In this document: one piece after another, positions 25,003-32,882 of the stretch
Numbering within the stretch: the stretch's first letter is position 1
Layout of the letters: each line of letters begins with the position of its first letter
Origin: Planctomycetota bacterium
GTDB lineage: Bacteria; Planctomycetota; UBA1135; UBA2386
Direction: 5' to 3'
DNA length: 64,000 nt
NCBI GenBank assembly: GCA_028281765.1
Contig: JANQJF010000114.1
Coordinates: forward strand, 43,723 to 107,722
The notes under the pieces: generated by a model
The model's input: the letters and a program-made list of their open reading frames with translations, nothing else
Database searches by the model: none
What the model was told of the DNA's origin: nothing
Made by a program: the position numbers and the translations under genes

Positions 25003-26409
25003 TCAGAAGCCCAACGTCGACACCAGCACATCGCTGTGACTGACCGGCAGGTCGGCGGGTGACGTGGCGTCCGGGACGAACGCCTGACTGGCGAGTGGCA
25101 GACCAATGGCGGCAGGATCCCAAGGGATCGGCAGGCTCAGCGTACCCTTACCGCCGCTGAGCGGGATCGACGGCGTGTCGAGAGCGGTGTCGATCATCGG
25201 CAGCAGTCCGAACAGTGGTGTCTGGGTGGGATTGGGGGTGATCGCGAGCACGATCGTCGCGGGTCCGACGCCGCCGTTCTCGACGCGGAGTCGCAGCGTC
25301 TCACCGATGGTCGGCGTCGTGCAGCTGTGCAGCATCGGAGTGTTCGCGCCGCCGACGGCGGTGCCGGTGTTCATGTTGGTGCCGAGTACGCGGTCGTTGA
25401 GGAGTCGAATCTTCGGCACCCATGACATCGGCGTCGTGGGGAACGGGGCGCCGAACGCGCTGTACGCGCCGTTGACTCGGAACACCTTGTGGTACTCGAC
25501 GTACGGGAAGGTGCTCCCGTTCGCTCCCTCCCACATGGCAGCGCCGGATTCCGGATGGATGTAGACCACGACGCGGTAGTCGGTGTCCGGGAAGACGAAC
25601 AAGGGGGAGAACGTGGGCGAGATCGGGATGAGCACGTTGTCGCTCGTCGCGCTCGCGGTCGACGAACCCGTGGCGATCACCGTTTCGGTCGCGCTGTCGT
25701 AGACCTGCATCGCCACCGGGGAACCCGCCGCAACGTCCAGATCGCGGACGAGCACACCGTCGATGCGACGCTGCGTGAGCGGAGTGAAGTCGACACCGAC
25801 GGACGCGAAGGAGGCGTCTTGCGAAGAGAGGGTGCCTCCGCCGCCTGACTCGAGATAGGACTCGACGTCTTGCGGGAAGTGGTGCAGCTCGATCCACGGC
25901 ATGTGGGCGGACACGATCCACGGGTAGTCGTCACCGGTCGTGTGGTACGCGCCGTGCACTTCGAATTGCTGCGTCGCTTCGAGCCACGGGAACGTGGTGG
26001 GCTGCATCATGTCCGCGAACGCGGCGCCCGAAGAGTAGACCGCGACGCGGTAGTGCTTGCCCTGTTCGAGGGTCGCCTCGATCGACAGGTTCAGGGAGTA
26101 GTTGGTCGAGCTGCTGAACAGCGTGATCTGGTTGCAGGCGACGAGGCGTTGGCTGTCGACGTCGTAGATGCGGGCGCCGATGACGGTGCTCGGCGAGGAA
26201 CTCAGATCGAGGCCGTGAACCGTCAGCGAGTCGAGGTTCCGGGCACTCGGGTACGGGTAGAAGTACGAGACCTCCACGGCGAGGCTGCCTTGCAGCGGCA
26301 CGTTGTCGACGAATGGCCCGGTGCCGTTGGTGGCGAGGTCGCTGTGGAGCTGGGCGGGGGCCAAGGCAGCCAGGCAGAGCAGCGTGACGAGAGTGCGCAG
26401 GAGGGTCAT
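25003..26409 (-). CDS. secreted beta-sandwich protein with C-terminal module
   Basis: The 468-residue product begins with the signal peptide MTLLRTLVTLLCLAALAPAQ. Its N-terminal 320 residues form two similar halves, each with a long strand followed by hydroxylated loops: FVDNVPLQGSLAVEVSYF with ARIYDVDSQRLVA and YRVAVYSSGAAF in the first, RRIDGVLVRDLDVAAGSPVAMQVYDSATE and YRVVVYIHPESGAAMWEG in the second. This duplicated arrangement resembles choice-of-anchor or DUF4082-type sandwiches. The module occupies the last 120 residues (LHSCTTPTIGETLRL ... FVPDATSPADLPVSHSDVL). The likely role is structural or ligand-binding at the surface. Confidence 0.8.
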   Translation of the reverse strand: MTLLRTLVTLLCLAALAPAQLHSDLATNGTGPFVDNVPLQGSLAVEVSYFYPYPSARNLDSLTVHGLDLSSSPSTVIGARIYDVDSQRLVACNQITLFSSSTNYSLNLSIEATLEQGKHYRVAVYSSGAAFADMMQPTTFPWLEATQQFEVHGAYHTTGDDYPWIVSAHMPWIELHHFPQDVESYLESGGGGTLSSQDASFASVGVDFTPLTQRRIDGVLVRDLDVAAGSPVAMQVYDSATETVIATGSSTASATSDNVLIPISPTFSPLFVFPDTDYRVVVYIHPESGAAMWEGANGSTFPYVEYHKVFRVNGAYSAFGAPFPTTPMSWVPKIRLLNDRVLGTNMNTGTAVGGANTPMLHSCTTPTIGETLRLRVENGGVGPATIVLAITPNPTQTPLFGLLPMIDTALDTPSIPLSGGKGTLSLPIPWDPAAIGLPLASQAFVPDATSPADLPVSHSDVLVSTLGF

Positions 26410-26551
26410 GCCCGCATGACTTGAGTGTGACTTCGAGTGTTACAGCTCAACGGTTGCAGATCTCGTCTCTCACTCTCGGCACCGGGGCGCAGATTCTCTC
26501 GAATTCTCCGTGATCGGGACGGCGCTTCGGCACCTGGAAGCCGGAGATCCT

Positions 26552-28450
26552 ATGAAATCACGATTCCCTCTCGTCGTCGGCGCAAGCCTCGTCGCGATGT
26601 TCGCGGCGCCGCGCCTCTGCGCTCAGATCATTCCCGCATTCGTCGATCCGACCACCGGAAACGATGCGACCGGGGCGACCGGCGCCAATGCCGGCAACAA
26701 CCCGTTCCGGACGATTCAGGCCGCGATCGACGCGCTCGCACCGCAGGTCAGCCAGACTCAGCCCGGGCGTGTCGTGGTCCACCCCGGCGTGATCCATGGC
26801 CAGGCAAATGGTGAGACCTTCCCCATCCGGTTGGCCAACTACGTCAGCTTGAAGGGCGACAGCGTCGCGATCATCGGCACACAGGATGACCTGCGCCCCG
26901 GCACGTTCGAGCCGGTTGGAATCGCCGGTGCTCGCGCGGATCGTGAGGTTCTGCTCGATCTCTCCAACCTGACGGCCTCCGACTCCAACGCGATCGTCGA
27001 GGGTTTCACGTTCCGCGGCGGTAACGTCCAGATCTACTGGGAGCGGGAGCCTGATCAGGAAACCCCGGGCATCACGATCGCGAACAACGTGTTCGACATG
27101 TTGGATCAGCCGTTCGATACGAACACGAGCTATGCCAACGTCCTTGGTCCGGAGTTCGGAGTGCTGTCCGTGGCGCAACCGACCCTGGTGGAGCCATTCG
27201 AGTATTGGCCCGGCGAGATCCGGTTCCTCAACAACACGGTCATCATGGCTTGGCTGATTGGGCCGACGGCACTCGCTGCCGCGGTCTGTCAAAACGGTGC
27301 GGTCGGCTTCTGTGATGTGAACGTGCCGCCTCCGGTGGCCGAACCGCTCTTGCAGGGCGTGGGAGACCACCTGCTGACGAACAACATCTTCCGAACGTTT
27401 TTCCCGTTCTCGGGACGCGCTCGCGCGTTGCTCGGCGTCGACGCAGGCGACACGGCACTCGTGCCGAACGTCGGGCAATTCAATGCGTTCGACCCGGCAC
27501 TCATCGGCGATACGACCGGGCCTGGACCGGGTCTCCCACAGTACACGTCACTCGTCCAAGGCCCGCTGCCGGCGCCGTCGATTAATGTGAATCCCCAAAC
27601 GGGAGGTCGCGACTTCGCGTGTGTGGGTGAGTACGTATGTTGGGAGTTAGGGCTCGTCGGTGGTGGAGGCCCACACGACTTCTCCCGTCGGGACTGGCGA
27701 CTCCTCCCGGCTTCGGTGTACATCAACGCCGGAGTCAACCCGTACTCGCTCATGGGGGGCGGTACCGGTTTCGAAGCGTCGAACGGCGCGATCTATCAGC
27801 GCGAGACCGACCTGCGCGATGCGTACGACTACGACTTCGAGGGCTACGGCAACCCCCGCATCGCGGCGGCACCGAAGAACCCGACGGGGCCGGGCATCGT
27901 CGACCTCGGCGCGGACGAGGCGAGCAATCTGATCTTCGCGCGGAGTCACCAGAACGACTCCGTATGTCACAGCGACTTCGCGACGCGCGGTCTGATCACG
28001 GGTCCGGCGCCATATCCCGTCGGTGTGGGGCCCGGCGCGGGTGCCGGAGTCGGTAGCGGCATGCGCGAGGTGATCTCTCCCGACCCCGGAACCTACAGCC
28101 TCGCGGTCAACGCCGTGCCGGCGCTGGGGCCGTTGATCGAGACACCCATTCCCACAGAGTGGCTGCGATCTTCGGTGGGGGCACCGATTCCGGTCGGTGG
28201 TGGGATCGGCTACGACTCGATCTACGTCGTGTTGCCGCCCGGCATCGGGATGCTGAGCCTGTCCACGGTCGCGAACGCGGCCTACTCCGCGCCGCTCGAT
28301 TTCGTTCCGTTGAGCTTCGGACGTGTCGCGGTTCCCGACGGTCTCACGTCGAATCCGTCGGTGTACTGGAACTCGATGCAGGGAGTGTTCACGCCGACTG
28401 GCGGCGCCGCGACGCTGACAAACGCGCACGAGGAGTTCTACGCGAAGTAG
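26552..28450 (+). CDS. secreted right-handed beta-helix (DUF1565-like) protein
   Basis: The start at 26552 is backed by GGAG 5 nt upstream and by the signal peptide MKSRFPLVVGASLVAMFAAPRLCAQ. Mature residues begin with FVDPTTGNDATGATGANAGNNPFRTIQAAIDAL, the classic opening of DUF1565/pectin-lyase-fold proteins. Several helix coils follow (GFTFRGGNVQIYW, ITIANNVFDML, IRFLNNTVIM). The C-terminal 200 residues do not fit the module closely and carry LGADEASN and GGIGYDSIYVVLPP. Polysaccharide-binding or lyase-like function is possible, but no catalytic Asp/Arg set is obvious. It is convergent with the peptide-binding protein, with a hairpin in the gap. Confidence 0.8.
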   Translation: MKSRFPLVVGASLVAMFAAPRLCAQIIPAFVDPTTGNDATGATGANAGNNPFRTIQAAIDALAPQVSQTQPGRVVVHPGVIHGQANGETFPIRLANYVSLKGDSVAIIGTQDDLRPGTFEPVGIAGARADREVLLDLSNLTASDSNAIVEGFTFRGGNVQIYWEREPDQETPGITIANNVFDMLDQPFDTNTSYANVLGPEFGVLSVAQPTLVEPFEYWPGEIRFLNNTVIMAWLIGPTALAAAVCQNGAVGFCDVNVPPPVAEPLLQGVGDHLLTNNIFRTFFPFSGRARALLGVDAGDTALVPNVGQFNAFDPALIGDTTGPGPGLPQYTSLVQGPLPAPSINVNPQTGGRDFACVGEYVCWELGLVGGGGPHDFSRRDWRLLPASVYINAGVNPYSLMGGGTGFEASNGAIYQRETDLRDAYDYDFEGYGNPRIAAAPKNPTGPGIVDLGADEASNLIFARSHQNDSVCHSDFATRGLITGPAPYPVGVGPGAGAGVGSGMREVISPDPGTYSLAVNAVPALGPLIETPIPTEWLRSSVGAPIPVGGGIGYDSIYVVLPPGIGMLSLSTVANAAYSAPLDFVPLSFGRVAVPDGLTSNPSVYWNSMQGVFTPTGGAATLTNAHEEFYAK

Positions 28451-28486
28451 CGGTCCGGTGTTGACCGTTACGGAGCCGGGACTCGA

Positions 28487-28505
28487 AGACTCACCCTCGG
28501 AGTCT
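28487..28505. terminator. hairpin between convergent genes
   Basis: AGACTC-ACCCTCG-GAGTCT has a 6-bp perfect stem and a 7-nt loop, placed in the 81-bp gap between the beta-helix gene (+) and the solute-binding gene (-). No U-tract follows, so termination is only plausible. Confidence 0.4.
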
Positions 28506-28531
28506 ACCGAACCAGGCGGACCGTTGCTGTC

Positions 28532-30049
28532 TTAGTTGCCGGTGATGCGCACGTCACTCACGTCGAGTCGATACAGGTCCGGTCCGGGTCGGATCCGTTC
28601 GACTTCGCGCCGCATCACCGCGAGTCGATGCGGCACGAGGAGCGGCACCACCAACGCTTCGCGTGTCAGCAACGACTGGATGGCGCGGTAGGTCCCCTGG
28701 CGTTCGTCCTCCTCGAACTCCGAAGACGCTCGTTCGATCAGGCCGATGAGCCTCTGGTCGAGTCCGGTGTGCTGGTACGTCGCGGCCGTTGGCGCGTCAG
28801 GCGGCGGCAGGAAGCGCGCGCGCAACGGTAGCAAGGGGTCGTAGGGCAGACCCCAAGTCTCTTCGAGGCGCAGCTCGAATTCGCCCGCGTCGACCGCGGC
28901 CCGCATCGCGTCGCGCGGGCGTTGGTCGATGACGACCTCGATGCCGGCGCGACGGAGTTGCTCTGCCAGGCGTAGGCCGACGCCTTCGGTACGGTGGCCG
29001 GACTCGAGCAGGAGGCGCACGGGTGCGCTCGGCGTCGTCGATGCTTCGACCGCGGTGCCGACCCGTCGGTCGGCTTCGCTCGGACGTGGCCAGACGCGCG
29101 CTGCTGGAGCGGCCCACGCGAAGCACGGGTCCGCGTGCCCGCGTTCGGCCTGGTCGCACAAGTCTCGACGATCGATCGCCGCGGCGATGCGGCGGCGAAA
29201 GTCCGGGAGTGCCGTGGGCGCGTCGCCCTGGGTGCGAAAACTCAGGTAGACGACGGACGATCCCGCGGACGCGTCCACGACGAAACGCGGATCGTTCTGG
29301 AGTTGTTCGACGCGATCTCGCGGAATGCGCTCGATCCATCCGTCGACGACGGCGTCGAGCGAATCCGCAAGGAGGTCGTGGACCGGCTGCCCCGCCGGGC
29401 CGTACCGCACGAGTGAGAGCTGCAGTCCGTCCGCGACGCGTTCGTAAAGAAGGTTTGCACCGTCGGCGCTCGTGGACACGTAGCGGAACGGTCCCGATCC
29501 GATCGGGGTCTCGAAGGTCCCGTCCGCGCCGTAAGAGCCTGGCCCCGCAATCGCGCACGGATTGGTCGCGCACAGGTCGGCCAGCAACGCGTACGGCTGC
29601 GCCATCGTCAGCAGCACCGTGCGTTCGTCCTCGGCCTCGACGCGCAGGATCCGGCTGCCCGCTCCGAGCCACGCGTGCGAGCTGCGATGGATCCATCGCT
29701 TGAAGTGTTCGCACACCGCCGCGGCATCGCAGGGTTGCCCGTCGTGGAAGGTCGCACCCTCGCGCAAAAACAGCCGCACGCGCGTTCCCCCCGCGTCGAA
29801 TCGCCAGGACTCCGCGAGCCCCGGGCACAGCCGGCCGTCTCCGTCGCGCCGGATCAGCGTTTCGTAGAGCCAGGTCTTGGTCTCGAACCCACCGCCGTAG
29901 GACAGCGTCGACAAGGACGCGAGGTCGTCGCGATCGGCGCGGACGGCCAGGCGGATCGGACGCTTGGGGAGGTGAGCGTCCCTGGCCGGGCCACCCGCGC
30001 ACGAGGCCAAGGCGACGAGGCAGAGGCCGAGGGGAAGGTGAAGGCGCAT
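28532..30049 (-). CDS. ABC-type peptide/nickel solute-binding lipoprotein (family 5), orphan
   Basis: The 505-residue product is a family 5 extracellular solute-binding protein. It has a lipoprotein signal (GLCLVALASC, Cys about 16), the family opening TLSYGGGFETKTWLYETLIRRDGDGRLCPGLAESW, the LREGATFHDGQPCDAAAVCEHFKRW motif, and the late RLIGLIERASSEFEEDERQGTYRAIQSLLTREALVVPL segment. Such proteins deliver oligopeptides, nickel or related ligands to an ABC permease in the inner membrane. No permease or ATPase gene lies nearby, so the partner must be encoded elsewhere or the protein acts alone. It is convergent with the beta-helix gene. Confidence 0.88.
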   Translation of the reverse strand: MRLHLPLGLCLVALASCAGGPARDAHLPKRPIRLAVRADRDDLASLSTLSYGGGFETKTWLYETLIRRDGDGRLCPGLAESWRFDAGGTRVRLFLREGATFHDGQPCDAAAVCEHFKRWIHRSSHAWLGAGSRILRVEAEDERTVLLTMAQPYALLADLCATNPCAIAGPGSYGADGTFETPIGSGPFRYVSTSADGANLLYERVADGLQLSLVRYGPAGQPVHDLLADSLDAVVDGWIERIPRDRVEQLQNDPRFVVDASAGSSVVYLSFRTQGDAPTALPDFRRRIAAAIDRRDLCDQAERGHADPCFAWAAPAARVWPRPSEADRRVGTAVEASTTPSAPVRLLLESGHRTEGVGLRLAEQLRRAGIEVVIDQRPRDAMRAAVDAGEFELRLEETWGLPYDPLLPLRARFLPPPDAPTAATYQHTGLDQRLIGLIERASSEFEEDERQGTYRAIQSLLTREALVVPLLVPHRLAVMRREVERIRPGPDLYRLDVSDVRITGN

Positions 30050-30228
30050 GGGTTGGGTGTATCCCGTGCGCCGCGGTCGGTCACGTGCCGACTGACCTAC
30101 GGATCGACGGCCGTCAGTCGTAACCCGTCGATGTCGGCGGCCGAGTTTCCCTCGCTCGTGATGCGGGGGCGCTATGGTGTGAGCATCTCGTCCACCTCGA
30201 TTCCGCGGCTACGCCACGGAGCACGCCG

Positions 30229-30717
30229 ATGTCGCTACTCAGCCTTTCCCTCTCGTTCCTGCTCGCGGTGCCCGCGACCGCACCCGCATTCCCGCCTGCC
30301 GGGATCGCGGGCCCGGCGCTATTCTGGCTCGATGGCTCCGGGGCGTTCGCCGGCGACTACTTCGCGGACGGCTGCACGCCGGATTCGTTCACTGCCACAC
30401 CCGGCGGGTCGGCCACGATTTCGATCGCCGGCGACTTCAATGCGCCGTTCGGGTTGTTCTTGGCGCCGTCCGCGTCGAGCTGCGTATCGATCCCGGGCAT
30501 CGGCGGGACGCTCGGCTTGGACGGTCCGATCGTGCAGATCGCATCCGGTGCCCTGACTGAGTTTTCGATGAACCCCGTGCTGCCGTCCGGGTTGATCGGG
30601 CTTCCGGTCACGGTGCCCACGAACCTGCCGGCCGGGTTTTCGTTCGCGTTGCAAGCGGTCGGGTTCGGGTGGAGCGAGGCCCGATTGACGGGCGTGATCG
30701 AAGTTACGATCGGCTGA
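30229..30717 (+). CDS. small secreted protein consisting mainly of the shared module
   Basis: The start is supported by GGAG 7 nt upstream and by the signal peptide MSLLSLSLSFLLAVPATAPA. The remaining 140 residues are essentially one copy of the C-terminal module: GCTPDSFTATPGGSATISIAG, then FGLFLAPSASSC, GLIGLPVTVPTNLPAGFSFALQAVGFG, ending in VIEVTIG. It has no additional N-terminal domain, which makes it the smallest complete carrier of the module in the window and shows that the module can be produced by itself. Two cysteines could form a disulfide. It is convergent, 17 bp apart, with the gene at 30735. Confidence 0.75.
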   Translation: MSLLSLSLSFLLAVPATAPAFPPAGIAGPALFWLDGSGAFAGDYFADGCTPDSFTATPGGSATISIAGDFNAPFGLFLAPSASSCVSIPGIGGTLGLDGPIVQIASGALTEFSMNPVLPSGLIGLPVTVPTNLPAGFSFALQAVGFGWSEARLTGVIEVTIG

Positions 30718-30734
30718 GCGGCGCTTGCGGGTCG

Positions 30735-31742
30735 CTACCGTTCACGCATCACGAAGCCTCGCTCCGTCTCGTCCCACCGCAGCCGATCCTGGTTCGTCCG
30801 CACCCACTCCAAGGCCTGATCCAAGCGGCTCCTGTCCGGCGTGCCGTTCTTCTCGAATGGGGCGCGGAACTTCGGCGACAACAGCCACACCACGCGCCAC
30901 TTCGCGCGTCTGCGGATCATCTCGTCCGGGTAGGCGCACAAGCTCAGCAGCAACGGCAGGTCTCGCCATGCGGGGGTCCCCGCACGATCCTTCCACATCC
31001 GCAACGCCGAGAGAATCTCCGTCAGTCGCTGCCGATGCGCGGCGTCGTCGGCCTTTGCCAATGCAGCCTGCACGGGGTGGATCGACAGGTACGCGTAGTA
31101 GAGCAACGCGCGACGGCCCGCGGCGCGTCTCGTGGCGTCGTCGCTGGCGACGTCTTCGAGGGACTCGGCGATCTCGCGTTTGCCCCCTGCGAGTTGTCGC
31201 TGGTCGAGTTGCAGCAACCACATGACCTGGTCGGACAGGCGATCCGTCACCAGCGCTCCCAGCGGCAGGAATACGCGCGAGTGCTCGAGGTAGTAGCTGC
31301 CGCTGTGCCGCATGCGGACCGACCGGCACAGGATCACGCTGTAGCCGTCGTCCGTGACTCGGACGGGATGACCGGGCGCGGACTCGAACAGCTTCTCACC
31401 ATCGTTGCGGAAGAACGTCAGCTGATCGGTCGGGAACTCGACCGCGAATCCATTGCCGGTCGGGGAGACGAACAGCTCCATGGTGAAGTGCGTCGTGGTT
31501 TCCCACTTCCACTCGAACGACGACTGTTCCTCGTAGTCGCCGTCGGTGGTCCGCCGAGAGAATCCGAACCGGTAGTGATACGGACCATGAACGTCGATGC
31601 CCGTTCCGGTCAGAGATTTGGCGTCGACGCGAAACTCCCCTCCGACCGACTCGGCGCTCAGGTTCCGGGCCCCGAGGCAGCACTGGGCCGGCGAGCTCGC
31701 GGCGGTGGCGACCAGAAGCGCAACCGAGAACAGGAGGAACAT
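30735..31742 (-). CDS. exported protein of unknown function
   Basis: The start at 31742 gives MFLLFSVALLVATAASSPAQ, a signal peptide; a longer frame to 31952 is low-complexity shadow of the neighbouring lipoprotein gene. The 335-residue product has an N-terminal beta-rich half (YHYRFGFSRRTTDGDYEEQSSFEWKWETTTHFTMEL, FPTDQLTFFRNDGEKLF) and a helical C-terminal half rich in Arg, Ala and Leu (RRALLYYAYLSIHPVQAALAKADDAAHRQRLTEIL, TNQDRLRWDE). I do not recognise the family. It is divergent from the isoaspartyl peptidase gene, sharing a 113-bp promoter region. Confidence 0.7.
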   Translation of the reverse strand: MFLLFSVALLVATAASSPAQCCLGARNLSAESVGGEFRVDAKSLTGTGIDVHGPYHYRFGFSRRTTDGDYEEQSSFEWKWETTTHFTMELFVSPTGNGFAVEFPTDQLTFFRNDGEKLFESAPGHPVRVTDDGYSVILCRSVRMRHSGSYYLEHSRVFLPLGALVTDRLSDQVMWLLQLDQRQLAGGKREIAESLEDVASDDATRRAAGRRALLYYAYLSIHPVQAALAKADDAAHRQRLTEILSALRMWKDRAGTPAWRDLPLLLSLCAYPDEMIRRRAKWRVVWLLSPKFRAPFEKNGTPDRSRLDQALEWVRTNQDRLRWDETERGFVMRER

Positions 31743-31854
31743 TCGCGGCACGATACGGCTTTCGGGCCGAGTAGGGACGACGATCCGCCGTGCGGGCGAT
31801 CCTGCTGCGAGTTTCGGGGAGGTAAGCGCGTCACGTTCCGAAGAGAATTCGGCC

Positions 31855-32853
31855 ATGCGCTCTGCTTCGATCCTGGCGTTCGCGTTCGTCTTGTTCTCGC
31901 TGGGTTGCCAGTCGGCACCTCGGCATTCCGCGGCTGATTGGGCGATCGCCATACACGGCGGTGCCGGGACGATTCGTCGCGACGCGCCGCCGGAGCAGCT
32001 GCAGGCCTATGAGACGGCGCTGACACGTGCGTTGACTCTCGGCATGGACATGCTCGGCGAGGGGGCAGCCGCACTCGACGTGTGCGAAGCCGTCGTTCGC
32101 GTGCTCGAAGCCGACCCGCTCTTCAACGCGGGTAAAGGGGCCGTGTTCAACGAGCAGGGCGAGCACGAACTCGACGCGTCGATCATGGACGGCGCGACGA
32201 TGCGCTGTGGTGCCGTCGCGGGCGTGCGGACCATCAAGCATCCGATCTCCCTGGCGCGCAAAGTGATGACGGATACGCGGCACGTGCTCTTAGCAGGACG
32301 CGGGGCCGAGAAGTTCGCCGACACCGCGGGTGTCGAGCGCGTCGAGAATGACTACTTCGACACCGCGCGTCGCCGTCGCGCGCTCGAGCGCTTGCTGCGC
32401 GAGCGGCAGCGCACCGGTGCCATGGCGCCACGGGATCGTCGGCTCGACTACGGCACCGTCGGTTGTGTCGTGCTCGACGGCGACGGTCGCTTGGCCGCCG
32501 CCACCAGCACTGGCGGCATGACGGCCAAGAAGTGGGGGCGGGTCGGAGACACCCCGATCCTCGGCGCCGGCAACTACGCCGACGAGCACGCGGCGGTCAG
32601 CTGCACGGGGACGGGCGAGGAGTTCATTCGCCACGGCATCGCGCGCTCGGTCTCGGCGCGCATGGCCTATGGCGGACAGTCGCTCGAGGCGGCGTCGAAC
32701 GCGGTGATCCACGATGTGTTGCAGCCCGGTGACGGGGGACTGATCGCGGTGGACCATTCCGGCAACATCGCGATGCCGTTCAACTCGTCGGGGATGTACC
32801 GCGGCGCGGCGAACTCGGGTGGTCGGTTCGAGGTCGCGGTGTTCCCGAAGTAG
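31855..32853 (+). CDS. isoaspartyl peptidase / L-asparaginase-type Ntn hydrolase, lipoprotein
   Basis: The 332-residue product starts MRSASILAFAFVLFSLGCQS, a lipoprotein signal (lipobox SLGC, Cys18). The rest matches the type III asparaginase / beta-aspartyl peptidase family: AIHGGAGTI at 32-40, NAGKGAVFNEQGEHELDASIMDG at 91-113, the autocleavage site YG-T201-VGCVVLD with Thr201 as the new N-terminal nucleophile, and STGGMTAKKWGRVGDTPILGAGNYAD plus TGTGEEFIRH. By family it hydrolyses isoaspartyl dipeptides or asparagine after self-processing into alpha and beta chains. Membrane anchoring is less usual for this family. It is convergent, 29 bp apart, with the M3 peptidase lipoprotein gene, so two lipid-anchored peptidases are encoded side by side. 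Confidence 0.92.
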   Translation: MRSASILAFAFVLFSLGCQSAPRHSAADWAIAIHGGAGTIRRDAPPEQLQAYETALTRALTLGMDMLGEGAAALDVCEAVVRVLEADPLFNAGKGAVFNEQGEHELDASIMDGATMRCGAVAGVRTIKHPISLARKVMTDTRHVLLAGRGAEKFADTAGVERVENDYFDTARRRRALERLLRERQRTGAMAPRDRRLDYGTVGCVVLDGDGRLAAATSTGGMTAKKWGRVGDTPILGAGNYADEHAAVSCTGTGEEFIRHGIARSVSARMAYGGQSLEAASNAVIHDVLQPGDGGLIAVDHSGNIAMPFNSSGMYRGAANSGGRFEVAVFPK

Positions 32854-32882
32854 GGTGGGGCGAGTTCGGCCGTAGGCGGGCC

